Part shown: piece after piece, positions 26,692 through 37,274 of the stretch
How positions within the stretch are numbered: position 1 is the first letter of the stretch
Layout: each line of letters opens with the position of its first letter
From: Candidatus Kapaibacterium sp.
GTDB taxonomy: Bacteria > Bacteroidota > Ignavibacteria > Kapaibacteriales > UBA7675
Length of the DNA stretch: 64,000 bases
Direction: 5' to 3'
Assembly (NCBI GenBank): GCA_028284775.1
Contig: JANQRB010000175.1
Span: 26,902-90,901, forward strand
Made by a program: the position numbers and the translations under genes
The notes under the pieces: model-generated
The model's input: the letters and a program-made list of their open reading frames with translations, nothing else
Told to the model about the DNA's origin: nothing
Database searches by the model: none

Positions 26692-27987
26692 ATGCTTAAA
26701 ACCTGTATCCTGCTTTGCCTCGGAGTCCTGATCAGCCTCAGTCCCAATGCTTATGCCACTGATATCGAGTGGGAGACGGTCGATTCGCCCGCAAATACCA
26801 GTCTTTCAAGTTTTAAGGTGGATGCGAACGGCAATATCTATGCCGCCGGTCAGGCCTATCGTAACAAATTCTCTCTCTCCAGAACCACTGATTTCGGCAA
26901 AAGCTGGCAATTTCTGTGGCGCCCCGAAGATGGCACTCTGCGGAACATTGAATTTCTGGCGCGGGACGATCGAGATCGCCTGTATCTTGGCGGTTCGATC
27001 GGTTTGTTTATTGAAGGTACTGACGAAGAGCCCTTGTTAGCGATCGATTGTCCGCTCGGACATGACGACCCGCATTGCCTCTTCTGGCGGAGCCTGCTGT
27101 TTACGGACGACGGCACGATGTTTCTCGGCGGCTCACGCGGCGTTTTTCGATCCGGAGATTATGGCAGCGCCTGGGAATCGCTGAGCTCGCGAGGCTTCGA
27201 GGAAGTATCGACGGTCACTTCCCTGGTCAAGCAGAGCGATGGCGATATTTATGCCGCTGTTAAACACAAAAACTCAGTTTACCGATCGTCGGACGGCGGC
27301 GATTCCTGGACGCCGCTGCCGATACCGCCGCATAGAAGCGGTTGGTACAACTTTGTCGACAAGCTCGTCGTGAACAGTCGCGATGAGGTCTATGCCCTCG
27401 TTCGTTCTGTCGGTGTGTATCGTTTGCAGGAAGGAGCCACGGACTGGGAGTGGGTCTATGGCGAAGATACCGGCGGTTCCAAGTGTCTGAGAGGACTGGC
27501 AATCAATAGCCTCGATCACATTTTCATCTCCGGATGTCAGAGGTATGTCATCCGTTCAACCGACAATGCCGAGAGCTGGCAGGATATTACGCAGAACTTA
27601 CCGGAGTACACCCTGGCTTTAGGGGGCGCGCTGGCACTGGATGGGAGCGGACACCTGTACGTGCACATCAATGGCGGCATTGTTCGCAGCAAGACTTCGA
27701 CCCTCGATTTTACGCCGACCTCCGTCGATCATACGGCAGTTCCTGAGCTGAGCGCGCGACCGAATCCCGCAACAGACGCGCTGGTGATTGACCTCGGCGC
27801 GGAGATGCGTGGGCAAATTGACGTATACGATGGGCTGGGGCGACTGGTATTGGCACGGGATGTCAACGCCGAACGCCGTTTAACGCTTAACGTGGCCGCA
27901 TTCCCTCCGGGCCGCTATGTTGCAACTCTACGCTCTTCCAACACGGCCGGGCTTCCCGAGCTGATTCCCTTTGTGGTCCTGCGCTAG
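26692..27987 (+). CDS. T9SS-sorted BNR/sialidase-like beta-propeller protein
   Basis: A 431-residue secreted protein with a strong AAGGAG site 7 bases before ATG 26692 and a signal peptide (LLCLGVLISLSPNAYAT). The mature part holds repeated Asp-box/BNR-type units: RTTDFGKSWQF, YRSSDGGDSWTPL, RSTDNAESWQDI. This is a propeller of the sialidase or Vps10 type. No sialidase active-site triad is evident, so it is probably a binding domain. The last 80 residues are a T9SS sorting domain (SARPNPATDALVIDL, then PPGRYVATL). Confidence 0.85.
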   Translation: MLKTCILLCLGVLISLSPNAYATDIEWETVDSPANTSLSSFKVDANGNIYAAGQAYRNKFSLSRTTDFGKSWQFLWRPEDGTLRNIEFLARDDRDRLYLGGSIGLFIEGTDEEPLLAIDCPLGHDDPHCLFWRSLLFTDDGTMFLGGSRGVFRSGDYGSAWESLSSRGFEEVSTVTSLVKQSDGDIYAAVKHKNSVYRSSDGGDSWTPLPIPPHRSGWYNFVDKLVVNSRDEVYALVRSVGVYRLQEGATDWEWVYGEDTGGSKCLRGLAINSLDHIFISGCQRYVIRSTDNAESWQDITQNLPEYTLALGGALALDGSGHLYVHINGGIVRSKTSTLDFTPTSVDHTAVPELSARPNPATDALVIDLGAEMRGQIDVYDGLGRLVLARDVNAERRLTLNVAAFPPGRYVATLRSSNTAGLPELIPFVVLR

Positions 27988-28156
27988 ATTCACGCTTGGA
28001 TACATTAATCCTGAGTTGCCGGACGAAGAATATGGAACGGTCACAATTGCCGCGAAGGGGGCTCAAGACAATCGAGATGGAACAATGGTAATCGCTTGTC
28101 AGACAGACCTGTCGTTCAATAGTTCTTTGGCCATTTTAACAAAAAAATATTTCCCT

Positions 28157-29128
28157 ATGATGTTGAAACTCCAAATTCAGCGCAGTTTAAGTTTCCTGGC
28201 CTTGTTTGCACTGCTCCTGCCCGGCTGCAGCGACGATGACAATGAACCGGCGGGACCCAGTCTGGAAGATGATATTGTCAGTGTGGCGATACTGCCTTCA
28301 ACCATTGAAGCACCTTTATTCAGCGAACTGACTTTTGAGGCGACGATGAGCAACATCCCCCTGAATGTGCGCTATGAGTGGTCCCTTGGCGAGACCCTGA
28401 TTTCGGATTCGCAGAATCAGGCAAGCCATGTATTTCTGTCCACCGGAAACTTTCAGCTTGTGTTTAAGGTCATCGACAATTCCGACAATTCGGTTGTCGC
28501 GGGCGCTGCGGCGACAGTCGTCATTACGCCGAATCCCGACGCTGTCATCGAATTTGCGAACATAGACGAGCTTGGTATTGCATTCGGCAAGTATGAAGTG
28601 ACGCAGGCGCAGTGGAGCGCCGTCATGGGCTACAACCACAGCATTCAGGAGGGACGCAACCGGCCCGTGGAAAACATAGAGTTTGAAGAGATCCGGAAGT
28701 TTATCGAGCGCTTAAATGCGAGCGAAGCCGGCGCGCACTACCGCCTTCCAAGCGTCGAAGAGTGGGAGTTTGCTTGTAGGGCGGGCACTAACACTGATTT
28801 TTATTCAGGCAATATGACACAGAACCCGGAGGCCTTCTGCACTGTTGAAATGGCGCTGCAAGATGTTGCCTGGCATTGCAACAATTCGGAGAACGTGACT
28901 CACGATGTCGGATTGAAAGACGAAAATTCCTTCGGACTCTTCGATATGCACGGCAATGTGTGGGAAATGTGCTCGGATATCGATGTCGAGACCGAACGCA
29001 AGGTGACAAAAGGCGGATCGGCACTGGACAGGCCCTATCAATGCCAGGTGGGCTATCGCGGCAATCGTGATTATAACGTCTCCCGCTGGCAGTACCTCGG
29101 ATTCAGACTTGTTAAAGAAATTGAGTAG
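28157..29128 (+). CDS. Lipoprotein with FGE-sulfatase-like domain (copy 1)
   Basis: A 323-residue lipoprotein; the signal peptide ends LLPGC, lipobox Cys at about residue 24. Residues about 40-130 form a PKD-like Ig domain (SELTFEATMSNIP). From about 140 there is a formylglycine-generating-enzyme fold: MGYNHSIQEGRNRPVENI, YRLPSVEEWEFACRAG, FGLFDMHGNVWEMCSD, LGFRLVKE. The double Cys of real FGE is not apparent; only YQCQVGYRGNRD carries a Cys near the site. It is probably a non-catalytic binding member. An almost collinear paralogue lies at 30057. Confidence 0.83.
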   Translation: MMLKLQIQRSLSFLALFALLLPGCSDDDNEPAGPSLEDDIVSVAILPSTIEAPLFSELTFEATMSNIPLNVRYEWSLGETLISDSQNQASHVFLSTGNFQLVFKVIDNSDNSVVAGAAATVVITPNPDAVIEFANIDELGIAFGKYEVTQAQWSAVMGYNHSIQEGRNRPVENIEFEEIRKFIERLNASEAGAHYRLPSVEEWEFACRAGTNTDFYSGNMTQNPEAFCTVEMALQDVAWHCNNSENVTHDVGLKDENSFGLFDMHGNVWEMCSDIDVETERKVTKGGSALDRPYQCQVGYRGNRDYNVSRWQYLGFRLVKEIE

Positions 29129-30056
29129 ACAGCCCGGCGCAAGAGTGCGCAGCCCCGAAGCTCTCAACGATTGCCGAAAACGCCAAGCGTGCAATGCCGA
29201 CGGCAAAGGAGCGATTTGGCCTCTTGTCTATTGATGTTTCGGCTTCGCTTGTCTGATCAGGATAGCTTGCTTACATCTAAAGCCTTTCGTTTTGACGGCC
29301 ACTTTCAGGAATTAAAGCGAGCAAGGGCGAGCTGTTAACAACCGGCACCATCGAAGAACGGCTGTACTCGGCTGTTTTGTCGTAGCCGCTGAATGGCTAT
29401 CGGTGTCAAATACTGAAACTCCCTGCAGTGTTGACAGTTTTCCCGCCTGCACTCCCGACCGGTCGCCACGGAGAGTTTTCGGGCATTCGATTCATGACTA
29501 AGCGAATCCAATCGCTTTCAGACTGGAAACCGTTTGCCGAAAAAGAAATTATTTGTACCTTCGTCCTGCTTGCCATTCCCCGCTACTTATAATCCGCAGT
29601 ACCCTGTGGACGATAGTCGGCCATTCCCCGTCGTTCCGGCATTGTCTGTAGCTCTTGTACAGACTGGCCTAATCTATGATGAACTCATTGACCGATTTGT
29701 GCATGAGTTGCATCCGTAGTTTGTCGCGCCGAGGCATCAACTACGCGCCGATAACCCCGACACAATTTGCGCCGCGGGCTGGTCAACAGGTCCAAGCGAT
29801 GCCGTTCTCTGATGGCGGACTCCGCCTGCCCAAACCGGGCTTGCGCGAGCTCTGATGCATCAGCTCAGGGTGTGTAGCGTGAGATTAATCGTATGCGCTA
29901 TTCGCTGTAGTATTGGTCAATTGATGGTTAAGGGGCTGGAATAGATGAGGGGGCTCAGTTAAGATTCGGGGCTGCGAATCTTTTGATGTGAAAGATGCTC
30001 TTATGCATGACATACTTTCCCTGGTTGAATTATTTGTTAAGAAACTGGATTACGAA
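29129..30056. other. Long intergenic region between two paralogues
   Basis: About 930 bases. A small frame at 29534-29719 has no recognisable domain. The two flanking genes are paralogues, so the spacer could be a remnant of the duplication, but I find no long repeat across it, and no transposase or tRNA. Confidence 0.45.
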
Positions 30057-31022
30057 ATGAAGAACTGTTTTCAATTCCTGTACAACACTATTGTTCTGAC
30101 GCTTTTGATGCTGATACTACCGGGCTGCAGTGATGATGATCCCGTCAGACCCGGCACACAAGATGATGTCGTGACAGTAGCGATCGAACCTTCCAGCATC
30201 GAAGCGCCCCTGTTCAGCGAGCTGACCTTTCAAGCGACGCTGAGCACTATTCCCCAGAATGTTCGCTACGAATGGTCTGTCGGCGAGACGGTCTTTTCCG
30301 AGTTGCAAAACTTTGCCAAGCATATTTTTCTGCAGACAGGAACTTTTCAGATTGGCTATGCCGTCATCAACGCGTCGGATAACACAATTGTCGCATCCGC
30401 GACGGCGTCGGTGGTCATCACATCAAACCCGGACGCCGAAATCGAGTTTGCGAATATTCCCGAGCTGTCGATAGCCATGGGCAAATACGAAATCACCCAG
30501 GCTCAGTGGAGCGCGGTTATGGGAAACAATCCCAGCTTCTATGATGGAGTGAAGCGGCCGGTAGAGAAGGTGAGGATAGAGGATATCCAGGAATTCATCA
30601 GGCGCCTCAATGTGAGTTCGGAAGGTGTTCTCTATCGACTTCCAACTGAAGAAGAGTGGGAAGCAGCCTGCCGAGCCGGCACAACGACCGATTTCTTTTC
30701 AGGCAATCTGACACAAAATCCCGAAGCATTCTGTACGGACGAGATGGCCTTGAATGATGTCGCCTGGTACTGTCAGAATTCGGAATCTGTTACGCACGAT
30801 GTCGGTCTGAAAGACAGTAATGAATTCGGACTATTTGATACGCATGGCAATGTATGGGAATTGTGCTCGGATATCGATGTCGAGACCGAACGCAACGTTA
30901 TCAAAGGCGGTTCGGCCCTGGACAAAGCCTTTCAGTGTCAGGCAGGCTTCCGCGGCAATCGGGTTTTTAACGGCGATTTCTCACAATATGTTGGATTCAG
31001 ACTTGTGAGAGAAGACGAGTAG
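30057..31022 (+). CDS. Lipoprotein with FGE-sulfatase-like domain (copy 2)
   Basis: A 321-residue paralogue of the 28157 gene, start at ATG 30057 (MKNCFQFLYN). The lipobox is ILPGC. Domain order is the same: PKD-like region, then the FGE fold with MGNNPSFYDGVKRPVEKV, YRLPTEEEWEAACRAG, GLFDTHGNVWELCSD and VGFRLVREDE. Identity to copy 1 is high throughout by eye. Only one Cys lies near the site (FQCQAGFRGN), so oxidation of a Cys substrate is unlikely. Paralogue pairs like this often show lineage-specific expansion of surface lipoproteins. Confidence 0.83.
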   Translation: MKNCFQFLYNTIVLTLLMLILPGCSDDDPVRPGTQDDVVTVAIEPSSIEAPLFSELTFQATLSTIPQNVRYEWSVGETVFSELQNFAKHIFLQTGTFQIGYAVINASDNTIVASATASVVITSNPDAEIEFANIPELSIAMGKYEITQAQWSAVMGNNPSFYDGVKRPVEKVRIEDIQEFIRRLNVSSEGVLYRLPTEEEWEAACRAGTTTDFFSGNLTQNPEAFCTDEMALNDVAWYCQNSESVTHDVGLKDSNEFGLFDTHGNVWELCSDIDVETERNVIKGGSALDKAFQCQAGFRGNRVFNGDFSQYVGFRLVREDE

Positions 31023-31100
31023 GCCGGAGAGACCGAAGGGCCCCCTTGGGAGACATTGGCGCTTCACATTGTTGCGCTCAGGAACACTGTGGACAATGCG

Positions 31101-31168
31101 GAGCGCTTGTTTAATCCCCCGTCGGCGCTATGGCGAGCGCTTGTTTAATCCCCCGTCGGCGCTATGGC
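31101..31168. repeat. Perfect 34 bp tandem direct repeat at the cupin gene end
   Basis: Bases 31101-31134 and 31135-31168 are identical by direct reading. The second unit holds the stop codon and last seven or so codons of the minus-strand cupin gene; the first lies beyond the stop. It looks like a recent duplication by replication slippage. It should not alter the protein, since the original stop remains. Confidence 0.93.
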
Positions 31169-31516
31169 GCTGGTCTCGACCATTAACATAACAGTTTTAA
31201 CCGGCGCTTTCGGAAAGTGCGGCAGCCCCTTGGGAATTGTCACGGCCTGACCGGGGCCAAGTGTTATGCTCCGATCTTCAAGCTCGATAATCAGCTTGCC
31301 CTCGATGACGTAGAAAAACTCGTCGTCATCCTCGTGGGTATGCCAGTGGAATTCGCCCTGCACGATGCCGATTCTGACGACGCTATCATTAACCTTGGTC
31401 AATGTCTGATTGAACCAGGGGTCCTTGCACTGCGCCACAATTGTCGGGATGTCGATGCGCTCCAGCGCCGGGAATTTCACATCCAGGTTGATATGATATT
31501 TCTGTTCGGAATTCAC
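31145..31516 (-). CDS. Cupin domain protein
   Basis: A 123-residue single-cupin protein. Motif 1 is HWHTHEDDDEFFYVIEG (His-x-His and the downstream Glu present), motif 2 is IPKGLPHFPKAP, so a divalent metal site is expected. It starts at GTG 31516 within a GTGA overlap with the ABM gene, so it is translationally coupled. Fourth and last gene of the decarboxylase-thioesterase-ABM-cupin operon. It may be a dioxygenase or isomerase for the operon's metabolite. The cupin family alone does not tell. Confidence 0.88.
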   Translation of the reverse strand: MNSEQKYHINLDVKFPALERIDIPTIVAQCKDPWFNQTLTKVNDSVVRIGIVQGEFHWHTHEDDDEFFYVIEGKLIIELEDRSITLGPGQAVTIPKGLPHFPKAPVKTVMLMVETSAIAPTGD

Positions 31517-31833
31517 GACTTCTCCTTGTTTAAACTAAAGTTGATTTCATAGTGCCGCACCTCCCGGTCGAAGTCCAGCATCATCGCCCGCGCTTCAGCG
31601 GGAACAACGGCCTTCGTCAGTCCTTCACCGCTGAAGGACCGAATACTGTCCAGCGACTCCCAGGTAGTAACAATACAGAATTCAACGCCGGCATCGATAT
31701 TTCTGCGGAGAATCTGCGCGCCTCGGAAACCGGCCAGCCTTTCCAGGGTGGGGAATGTCGACAACTGTAAATGACGAATATAGTCTTCGGCGCATTCCTG
31801 TTTGACGATACCGCGCCAATGCCGTGCTATCAT
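31513..31833 (-). CDS. ABM-fold (antibiotic biosynthesis monooxygenase) family protein
   Basis: A 106-residue small ferredoxin-like protein starting at ATG 31833, inside an ATGA overlap with the thioesterase gene. It has the ABM-type beta-alpha-beta pattern: MIARHWRGIVKQECAEDYIR, then LERLAGFRGAQILRR, then EFCIVTTWESLDSIRSF. Relatives without cofactors can oxygenate quinone precursors, while many merely bind. Overlaps with both neighbours make it part of one unit. Confidence 0.82.
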   Translation of the reverse strand: MIARHWRGIVKQECAEDYIRHLQLSTFPTLERLAGFRGAQILRRNIDAGVEFCIVTTWESLDSIRSFSGEGLTKAVVPAEARAMMLDFDREVRHYEINFSLNKEKS

Positions 31834-32234
31834 TGCGACTCCCAATTTTGTTTGACAAATGCCGGCAGGGGGCAGGCTTTGCGCCGTTCGAGATCAACAT
31901 GCGCGGCAACCAGCGTCATTTCCGCCGCGAGTACTTCCTTCTCCGCATTAAACATTTGGTGTTGACAGCGCAGCGTCTTGTTGTTAACTTCTGTCACGCT
32001 TGAGCGGATAAAGACATTGTCGCCCGCAAGCAATTCTCGTTTATACAGGATGTGCTGATCCAGCGCTGCCATGCCTCGATTGTGCTCTCTGAAGTAGCCC
32101 GGCGTCAGGCCGACCACAGCAAAGAGATTACAATTCGCCTGATCGAATTTTTCGACATAAAATTTAACATTCATGTGCCCAAAATGATCGCAATTCCAGG
32201 GATAGACTGTTCCGCGAAAGCACATCGTTTCCAT
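31830..32234 (-). CDS. Acyl-CoA thioesterase (hotdog fold)
   Basis: A 134-residue 4HBT-type hotdog thioesterase. The diagnostic N-terminal run is VYPWNCDHFGHMNVKFYV, with the catalytic Asp in NCD and the conserved GHMN. It continues with FIRSSVTEVNNKTLR. Such enzymes cleave aroyl- or acyl-CoA thioesters. Its start is 27 bases after the decarboxylase stop, and its own stop overlaps the ABM start. This suggests an operon acting on a CoA-linked intermediate. Confidence 0.88.
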   Translation of the reverse strand: METMCFRGTVYPWNCDHFGHMNVKFYVEKFDQANCNLFAVVGLTPGYFREHNRGMAALDQHILYKRELLAGDNVFIRSSVTEVNNKTLRCQHQMFNAEKEVLAAEMTLVAAHVDLERRKACPLPAFVKQNWESQ

Positions 32235-32261
32235 ATTCCGCCTTTCCAGATTGATGAGTGA

Positions 32262-33755
<1,494 letters not shown>

Positions 33756-33845
33756 GGCTTCAGAGCTCCGGACTATTGTAAATTTTGTTGGCCAAATGTA
33801 GAACGAATCGATATATTAGAAAAATGAAAGTTTTTCCCGATTAGT

Positions 33846-33860
33846 ATGAATAGAATTCAT
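33846..33860. promoter_or_regulatory. Candidate LysR-type operator palindrome
   Basis: ATGAAT (33846-33851), AGA, ATTCAT (33855-33860) is a perfect inverted repeat two bases before the LysR start codon and in the region between the divergent LysR and decarboxylase genes. LysR proteins often bind such dyads to repress themselves and control the divergent operon. Position is suggestive; binding is not shown. Confidence 0.5.
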
Positions 33861-33862
33861 TC

Positions 33863-34783
33863 ATGGAACTTCGCCATTTGAACCTGGTCAAGGCGGTAGC
33901 CGAGCAGGGCACGCTCACCAGGGCCGCCGAACGGCTTGCCCTGTCGCAATCAGCGCTGAGCCATCAACTGAAGGAAATCGAATCCACCTGCGGTGGACAG
34001 GTTTTTAATCGCGTTAACAAAAAGATGGTCCTGACGACGCTAGGCAACAGAGTCTTGCAGATGGCAACGGCCGTGCTGCATGAGTTGGATAGCGGATTGG
34101 CGGACATTAAACATATTGCCGCCGGTGAAAACACTTCGATTCGAATCAGCACTCAATGTTATACCTTTTATCATTGGCTCTCGGATGTCCTGCGGCAATA
34201 CCAGTCCGTCTACCCCAAGTCCGAGGTGCAGGTCGTGACGGACGCCACCTATCGCGTCCTTGGCTGGCTCGAACGCGGCAAACTGGATCTGGCGATAGTC
34301 AACTATAAGCCTGACCCTAAAGTATTCAACATCCAGGAGCTGTTTGAGGACGAGTTGCTTGTTTTACTCAGTCCGGAGCACACACTTGCCCGAAAGGACT
34401 ACATCCGCCCGCAAGATTTGACGGATATCCATTACATCACTTATGCACTTCCCAAAGGGCAATACGGCAAAACCTATGAGCAGGTCTTCGCAGCCAACAA
34501 GATCGAGCCGCGGCGCATCGTTCAGGTAGAATTGACGGAAGCCATCATCGAGATGGTCAAGGCCAACCTCGGAATCTCAATCCTGGCGAAATGGGCGGTG
34601 GAACCGCACCTGGAACAAGACGGCATAAAAGTATTGCCTCTGACTAAAGACGGCACACGACGCCGGTGGTATGCAGCAACGCTTCCTTTTCGGGAAACGC
34701 CTCAACACTTTGTGGCGTTTATTGAGATTCTGAAAGGATTGGGCCGGAAGGCCGGCGGAGACCGAGGATTCTTATCGCCCTGA
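33863..34783 (+). CDS. LysR family transcription regulator
   Basis: A 306-residue regulator. The N-terminal winged HTH reads LRHLNLVKAVAEQGTLTRAA, then LALSQSALSHQLKEIE; the rest is the periplasmic-binding-like effector domain (LDLAIVNYKPDP, LVLLSPEHTLARKD). The long TEAIIEMVKANLGISIL region resembles MetR/CysB-type effector pockets. It is divergent from the decarboxylase operon with 107 bases between starts, so it most likely regulates that operon in response to a small metabolite and itself through the palindrome at 33846. Confidence 0.92.
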   Translation: MELRHLNLVKAVAEQGTLTRAAERLALSQSALSHQLKEIESTCGGQVFNRVNKKMVLTTLGNRVLQMATAVLHELDSGLADIKHIAAGENTSIRISTQCYTFYHWLSDVLRQYQSVYPKSEVQVVTDATYRVLGWLERGKLDLAIVNYKPDPKVFNIQELFEDELLVLLSPEHTLARKDYIRPQDLTDIHYITYALPKGQYGKTYEQVFAANKIEPRRIVQVELTEAIIEMVKANLGISILAKWAVEPHLEQDGIKVLPLTKDGTRRRWYAATLPFRETPQHFVAFIEILKGLGRKAGGDRGFLSP

Positions 34784-35069
34784 TTTCTCAATACATCACA
34801 ATTCGCGATTTCCATCATCAATGTACGGTCCGACCACGATTGGACCCGAGCTGCATTTTTTTTGCAACCTTATTCAAACAAAATGCTCTCTCTTCATTAT
34901 TCCGGTACTCGCGCGGAGACCTTTTTATGGCGTAGCGCGAAATTCTGTACTAATTTAGGCGAGCGACCTGCAAGCCGGGCCATCGCTCAAATTCATTTTA
35001 ACGACGTATCCGAGTTCGAATTCCCAAAACTGCGAACTCCTGCCCCTTCCATCGACTAACGGAAAAACG

Positions 35070-36665
35070 ATGTTCAATCGCCTCTTGCTTCTTGTGATTA
35101 GCGCGGCAACGCTCTTCGCGATGTCTCCCTTAAGCGGCCATGCCGCCGATCCGACCTTCAGTCAGGATATTGCCCCGATCATTTTCTCGAATTGCGTATC
35201 CTGTCACCGGCCGGGCGAAGTAGGCCCCTTTCCCCTGCAAAGCTTTGAGGATGTATCCAATCGCGCACAGATGGTAAAGGCGGTCACGCAGTCGCGCTAT
35301 ATGCCGCCCTGGAAAGCGGCGCCCGACTTCGGCGAATTTGCCTACAATGCCGGACTCACGCAGGAAGAGATCGACCTGATTGCCGCCTGGGTCGATGCCG
35401 GCACCCCGCCCGGCGACCCATCGCTGACGCCGCCGCTGCCAACCTTTCAGGAGGGCTCGCAGCTCGGTGTCCCGGACCTGGTATTGTCAATGGAGGAAGC
35501 CTGGGCTATAAAAGACGATTTCAGCGACGAGTATCGCAACTTCGTGATCCCGACCGGGCTGACGGAAGATAAAATCGTTGCCGCGATCGAGTTTCGTCCC
35601 GGCAACCCCAAGGTGGTTCATCATGCTATTGTCTATGTCGATGCGGAAGGCGAGGCGCGCAGCCGCGACGCCGACGATCCGGGCTACGGTTATACCAACT
35701 TTGGCGGGCCGGGCGTCGATGCAGCTAAATTTTATGAAGGTTATGTACCGGGCCGGAAGGTCGACTTTTTTCCTGACGGCATGGGAATGGAGCTACCGGC
35801 GGGCGCGGATCTGATTCTGGCGCTACACTACGCGCCTTCGGTGACGCCCGAGACGGACCAGTCTTATGTCAACATCTTCTTCGCCAAGGAAGGCCCCGGC
35901 GAGGCGCGTATTGTCTACCAGGAATTCGTCATGTCGCCCTTTTTTATTGAAAACGGGCAACCCTTCATTATTCCGCCCAACCAGGTCAAGACCTTCACCG
36001 GCCGATTCCGCGTACCCCAGGACGTATCCCTTATGAGCATTGCCCCGCATCAGCATCTGCTGGGACGATCGGTGAAGGCATACGGCGTCAAACCCAACGG
36101 CGACACGCTGCCCATGGTCTCGATACCCGATTGGGACTTTAACTGGCAGGGCTCCTATCGCTTCAAAAAGTTGATGCACGTTCCCGCCGGCACCGAGCTT
36201 GTCTATCAGGCCACGTATGACAATACAAGCAACAATCCGGCGAATCCCAACTCGCCTCCGCGCACCGTGCGTTGGGGCGAACGGACCAGCGATGAAATGT
36301 TCTTAAGTTCTTTTCAGTTTCTGGATTACATGCCGGGCGATGAGTTAATCGAACTCGAGACCGATGGCGCAACAACACGTGCTGAGGAAGCGGCGGTCAG
36401 CAATACCCACAATGTGCGCATGCAGCCCAATCCCGCGCGGAAGCATCTACAGTTAAGTTTTGACCTGCCGCAGGCGGCCGCCGTAAGCCTTGAAATCACT
36501 GACATCCGCGGCGCCATATTGCTGACTCCCCTGCAGGATCGACAGTTTGCATCCGGCCGTCAGGTCGTGGAAATCGACGCGAGCCCCCTGCCGCCGGGTA
36601 CCTACTACTGCCGCTTTCAGGCCAATGATTTCAGCCTGGCGCAGCGTCTTATCATTGTTCGCTAG
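35070..36665 (+). CDS. Secreted cytochrome c / copper monooxygenase-like T9SS protein
   Basis: A 531-residue exported protein (signal peptide LLLLVISAATLFAMSPLSGHA). Residues 36-50 hold a heme-binding CVSCH (Cys42, Cys45, His46). The next 300 residues match the copper type II ascorbate-dependent monooxygenase (PHM-like) fold: VVHHAIVYVD (His184, His185), LALHYAPS (His253) and SIAPHQHLLG (His327, His329). A T9SS sorting domain closes it (MQPNPARKHLQLSFDL). Heme plus two copper sites suggests a redox enzyme acting on an extracellular substrate. The redoxin at 36678 follows 12 bases later. Confidence 0.87.
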   Translation: MFNRLLLLVISAATLFAMSPLSGHAADPTFSQDIAPIIFSNCVSCHRPGEVGPFPLQSFEDVSNRAQMVKAVTQSRYMPPWKAAPDFGEFAYNAGLTQEEIDLIAAWVDAGTPPGDPSLTPPLPTFQEGSQLGVPDLVLSMEEAWAIKDDFSDEYRNFVIPTGLTEDKIVAAIEFRPGNPKVVHHAIVYVDAEGEARSRDADDPGYGYTNFGGPGVDAAKFYEGYVPGRKVDFFPDGMGMELPAGADLILALHYAPSVTPETDQSYVNIFFAKEGPGEARIVYQEFVMSPFFIENGQPFIIPPNQVKTFTGRFRVPQDVSLMSIAPHQHLLGRSVKAYGVKPNGDTLPMVSIPDWDFNWQGSYRFKKLMHVPAGTELVYQATYDNTSNNPANPNSPPRTVRWGERTSDEMFLSSFQFLDYMPGDELIELETDGATTRAEEAAVSNTHNVRMQPNPARKHLQLSFDLPQAAAVSLEITDIRGAILLTPLQDRQFASGRQVVEIDASPLPPGTYYCRFQANDFSLAQRLIIVR

Positions 36666-36677
36666 GAATTGATGTCC

Positions 36678-37274
36678 ATGAAGAAATTCGGCACACGACT
36701 TCTGGCATTGAGCTTCATGTTCACGGCAGGCGGACTGCTGTTCGCGGGCATCCTGCCGACGGCTTCGCTGTTTGAACTGGAGCTGGATCGCGCCGGCGGC
36801 AATCCGGAGCGTCTGGATTTTGTGAGTGAGAATCCCGCAACCGTCTTCATTTTCCTGGCGGAAGGCTGCCGCATCTCCCAGGACTATTCATTGACGCTGC
36901 GCAGCCTGCATAAAACATTTGCGCCGCAGGGCTTGCAATTTCGCGGCGTCTTCCCCAATGCCTTTTCCAGCGACTCCTCGGTCTGTGCTTATCGTACAAA
37001 ATACAAAATCCCCTTCCCGCTTCTGCTCGATCATAAGCAGCAATTGACGAAATCTCTCGCGGCGCGCATCACACCCGAAGCTATTGTCGTCCTGCCGTCA
37101 GGCCAGGTCGCCTACCGCGGCCGCATCGATGATTTGTTTTATGCCCTGGGCCGTAAGCGCAGCAATATCAGCAGCCATGATCTGCGCGACGCCCTGCACG
37201 ATATCATCGCCGGACGTTCGCCCGCCGTCGCCGAAACCAAGGCAATCGGCTGCCTGATCGAGCGGCCGAAATGA
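36678..37274 (+). CDS. Exported thioredoxin-fold (redoxin) protein
   Basis: A 198-residue redoxin-like protein with an N-terminal membrane anchor or signal (LLALSFMFTAGGLLFAGIL). ATG 36678 is chosen for its AGGAA nine bases upstream. The fold signature FIFLAEGCRISQDY has Cys64, but the second position of the usual CxxC is Ser67, as in peroxiredoxin-type proteins. A second Cys near the C-terminus (AIGCLIE) could resolve it. It directly follows the cytochrome/copper gene, so it probably supplies or protects reductant for it in the periplasm. Confidence 0.82.
   Translation: MKKFGTRLLALSFMFTAGGLLFAGILPTASLFELELDRAGGNPERLDFVSENPATVFIFLAEGCRISQDYSLTLRSLHKTFAPQGLQFRGVFPNAFSSDSSVCAYRTKYKIPFPLLLDHKQQLTKSLAARITPEAIVVLPSGQVAYRGRIDDLFYALGRKRSNISSHDLRDALHDIIAGRSPAVAETKAIGCLIERPK

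Noticed and set aside
29534..29719. Small plus-strand frame between the FGE-like paralogues
   Set aside because: No domain, no start site and no conserved feature; it is likely chance.
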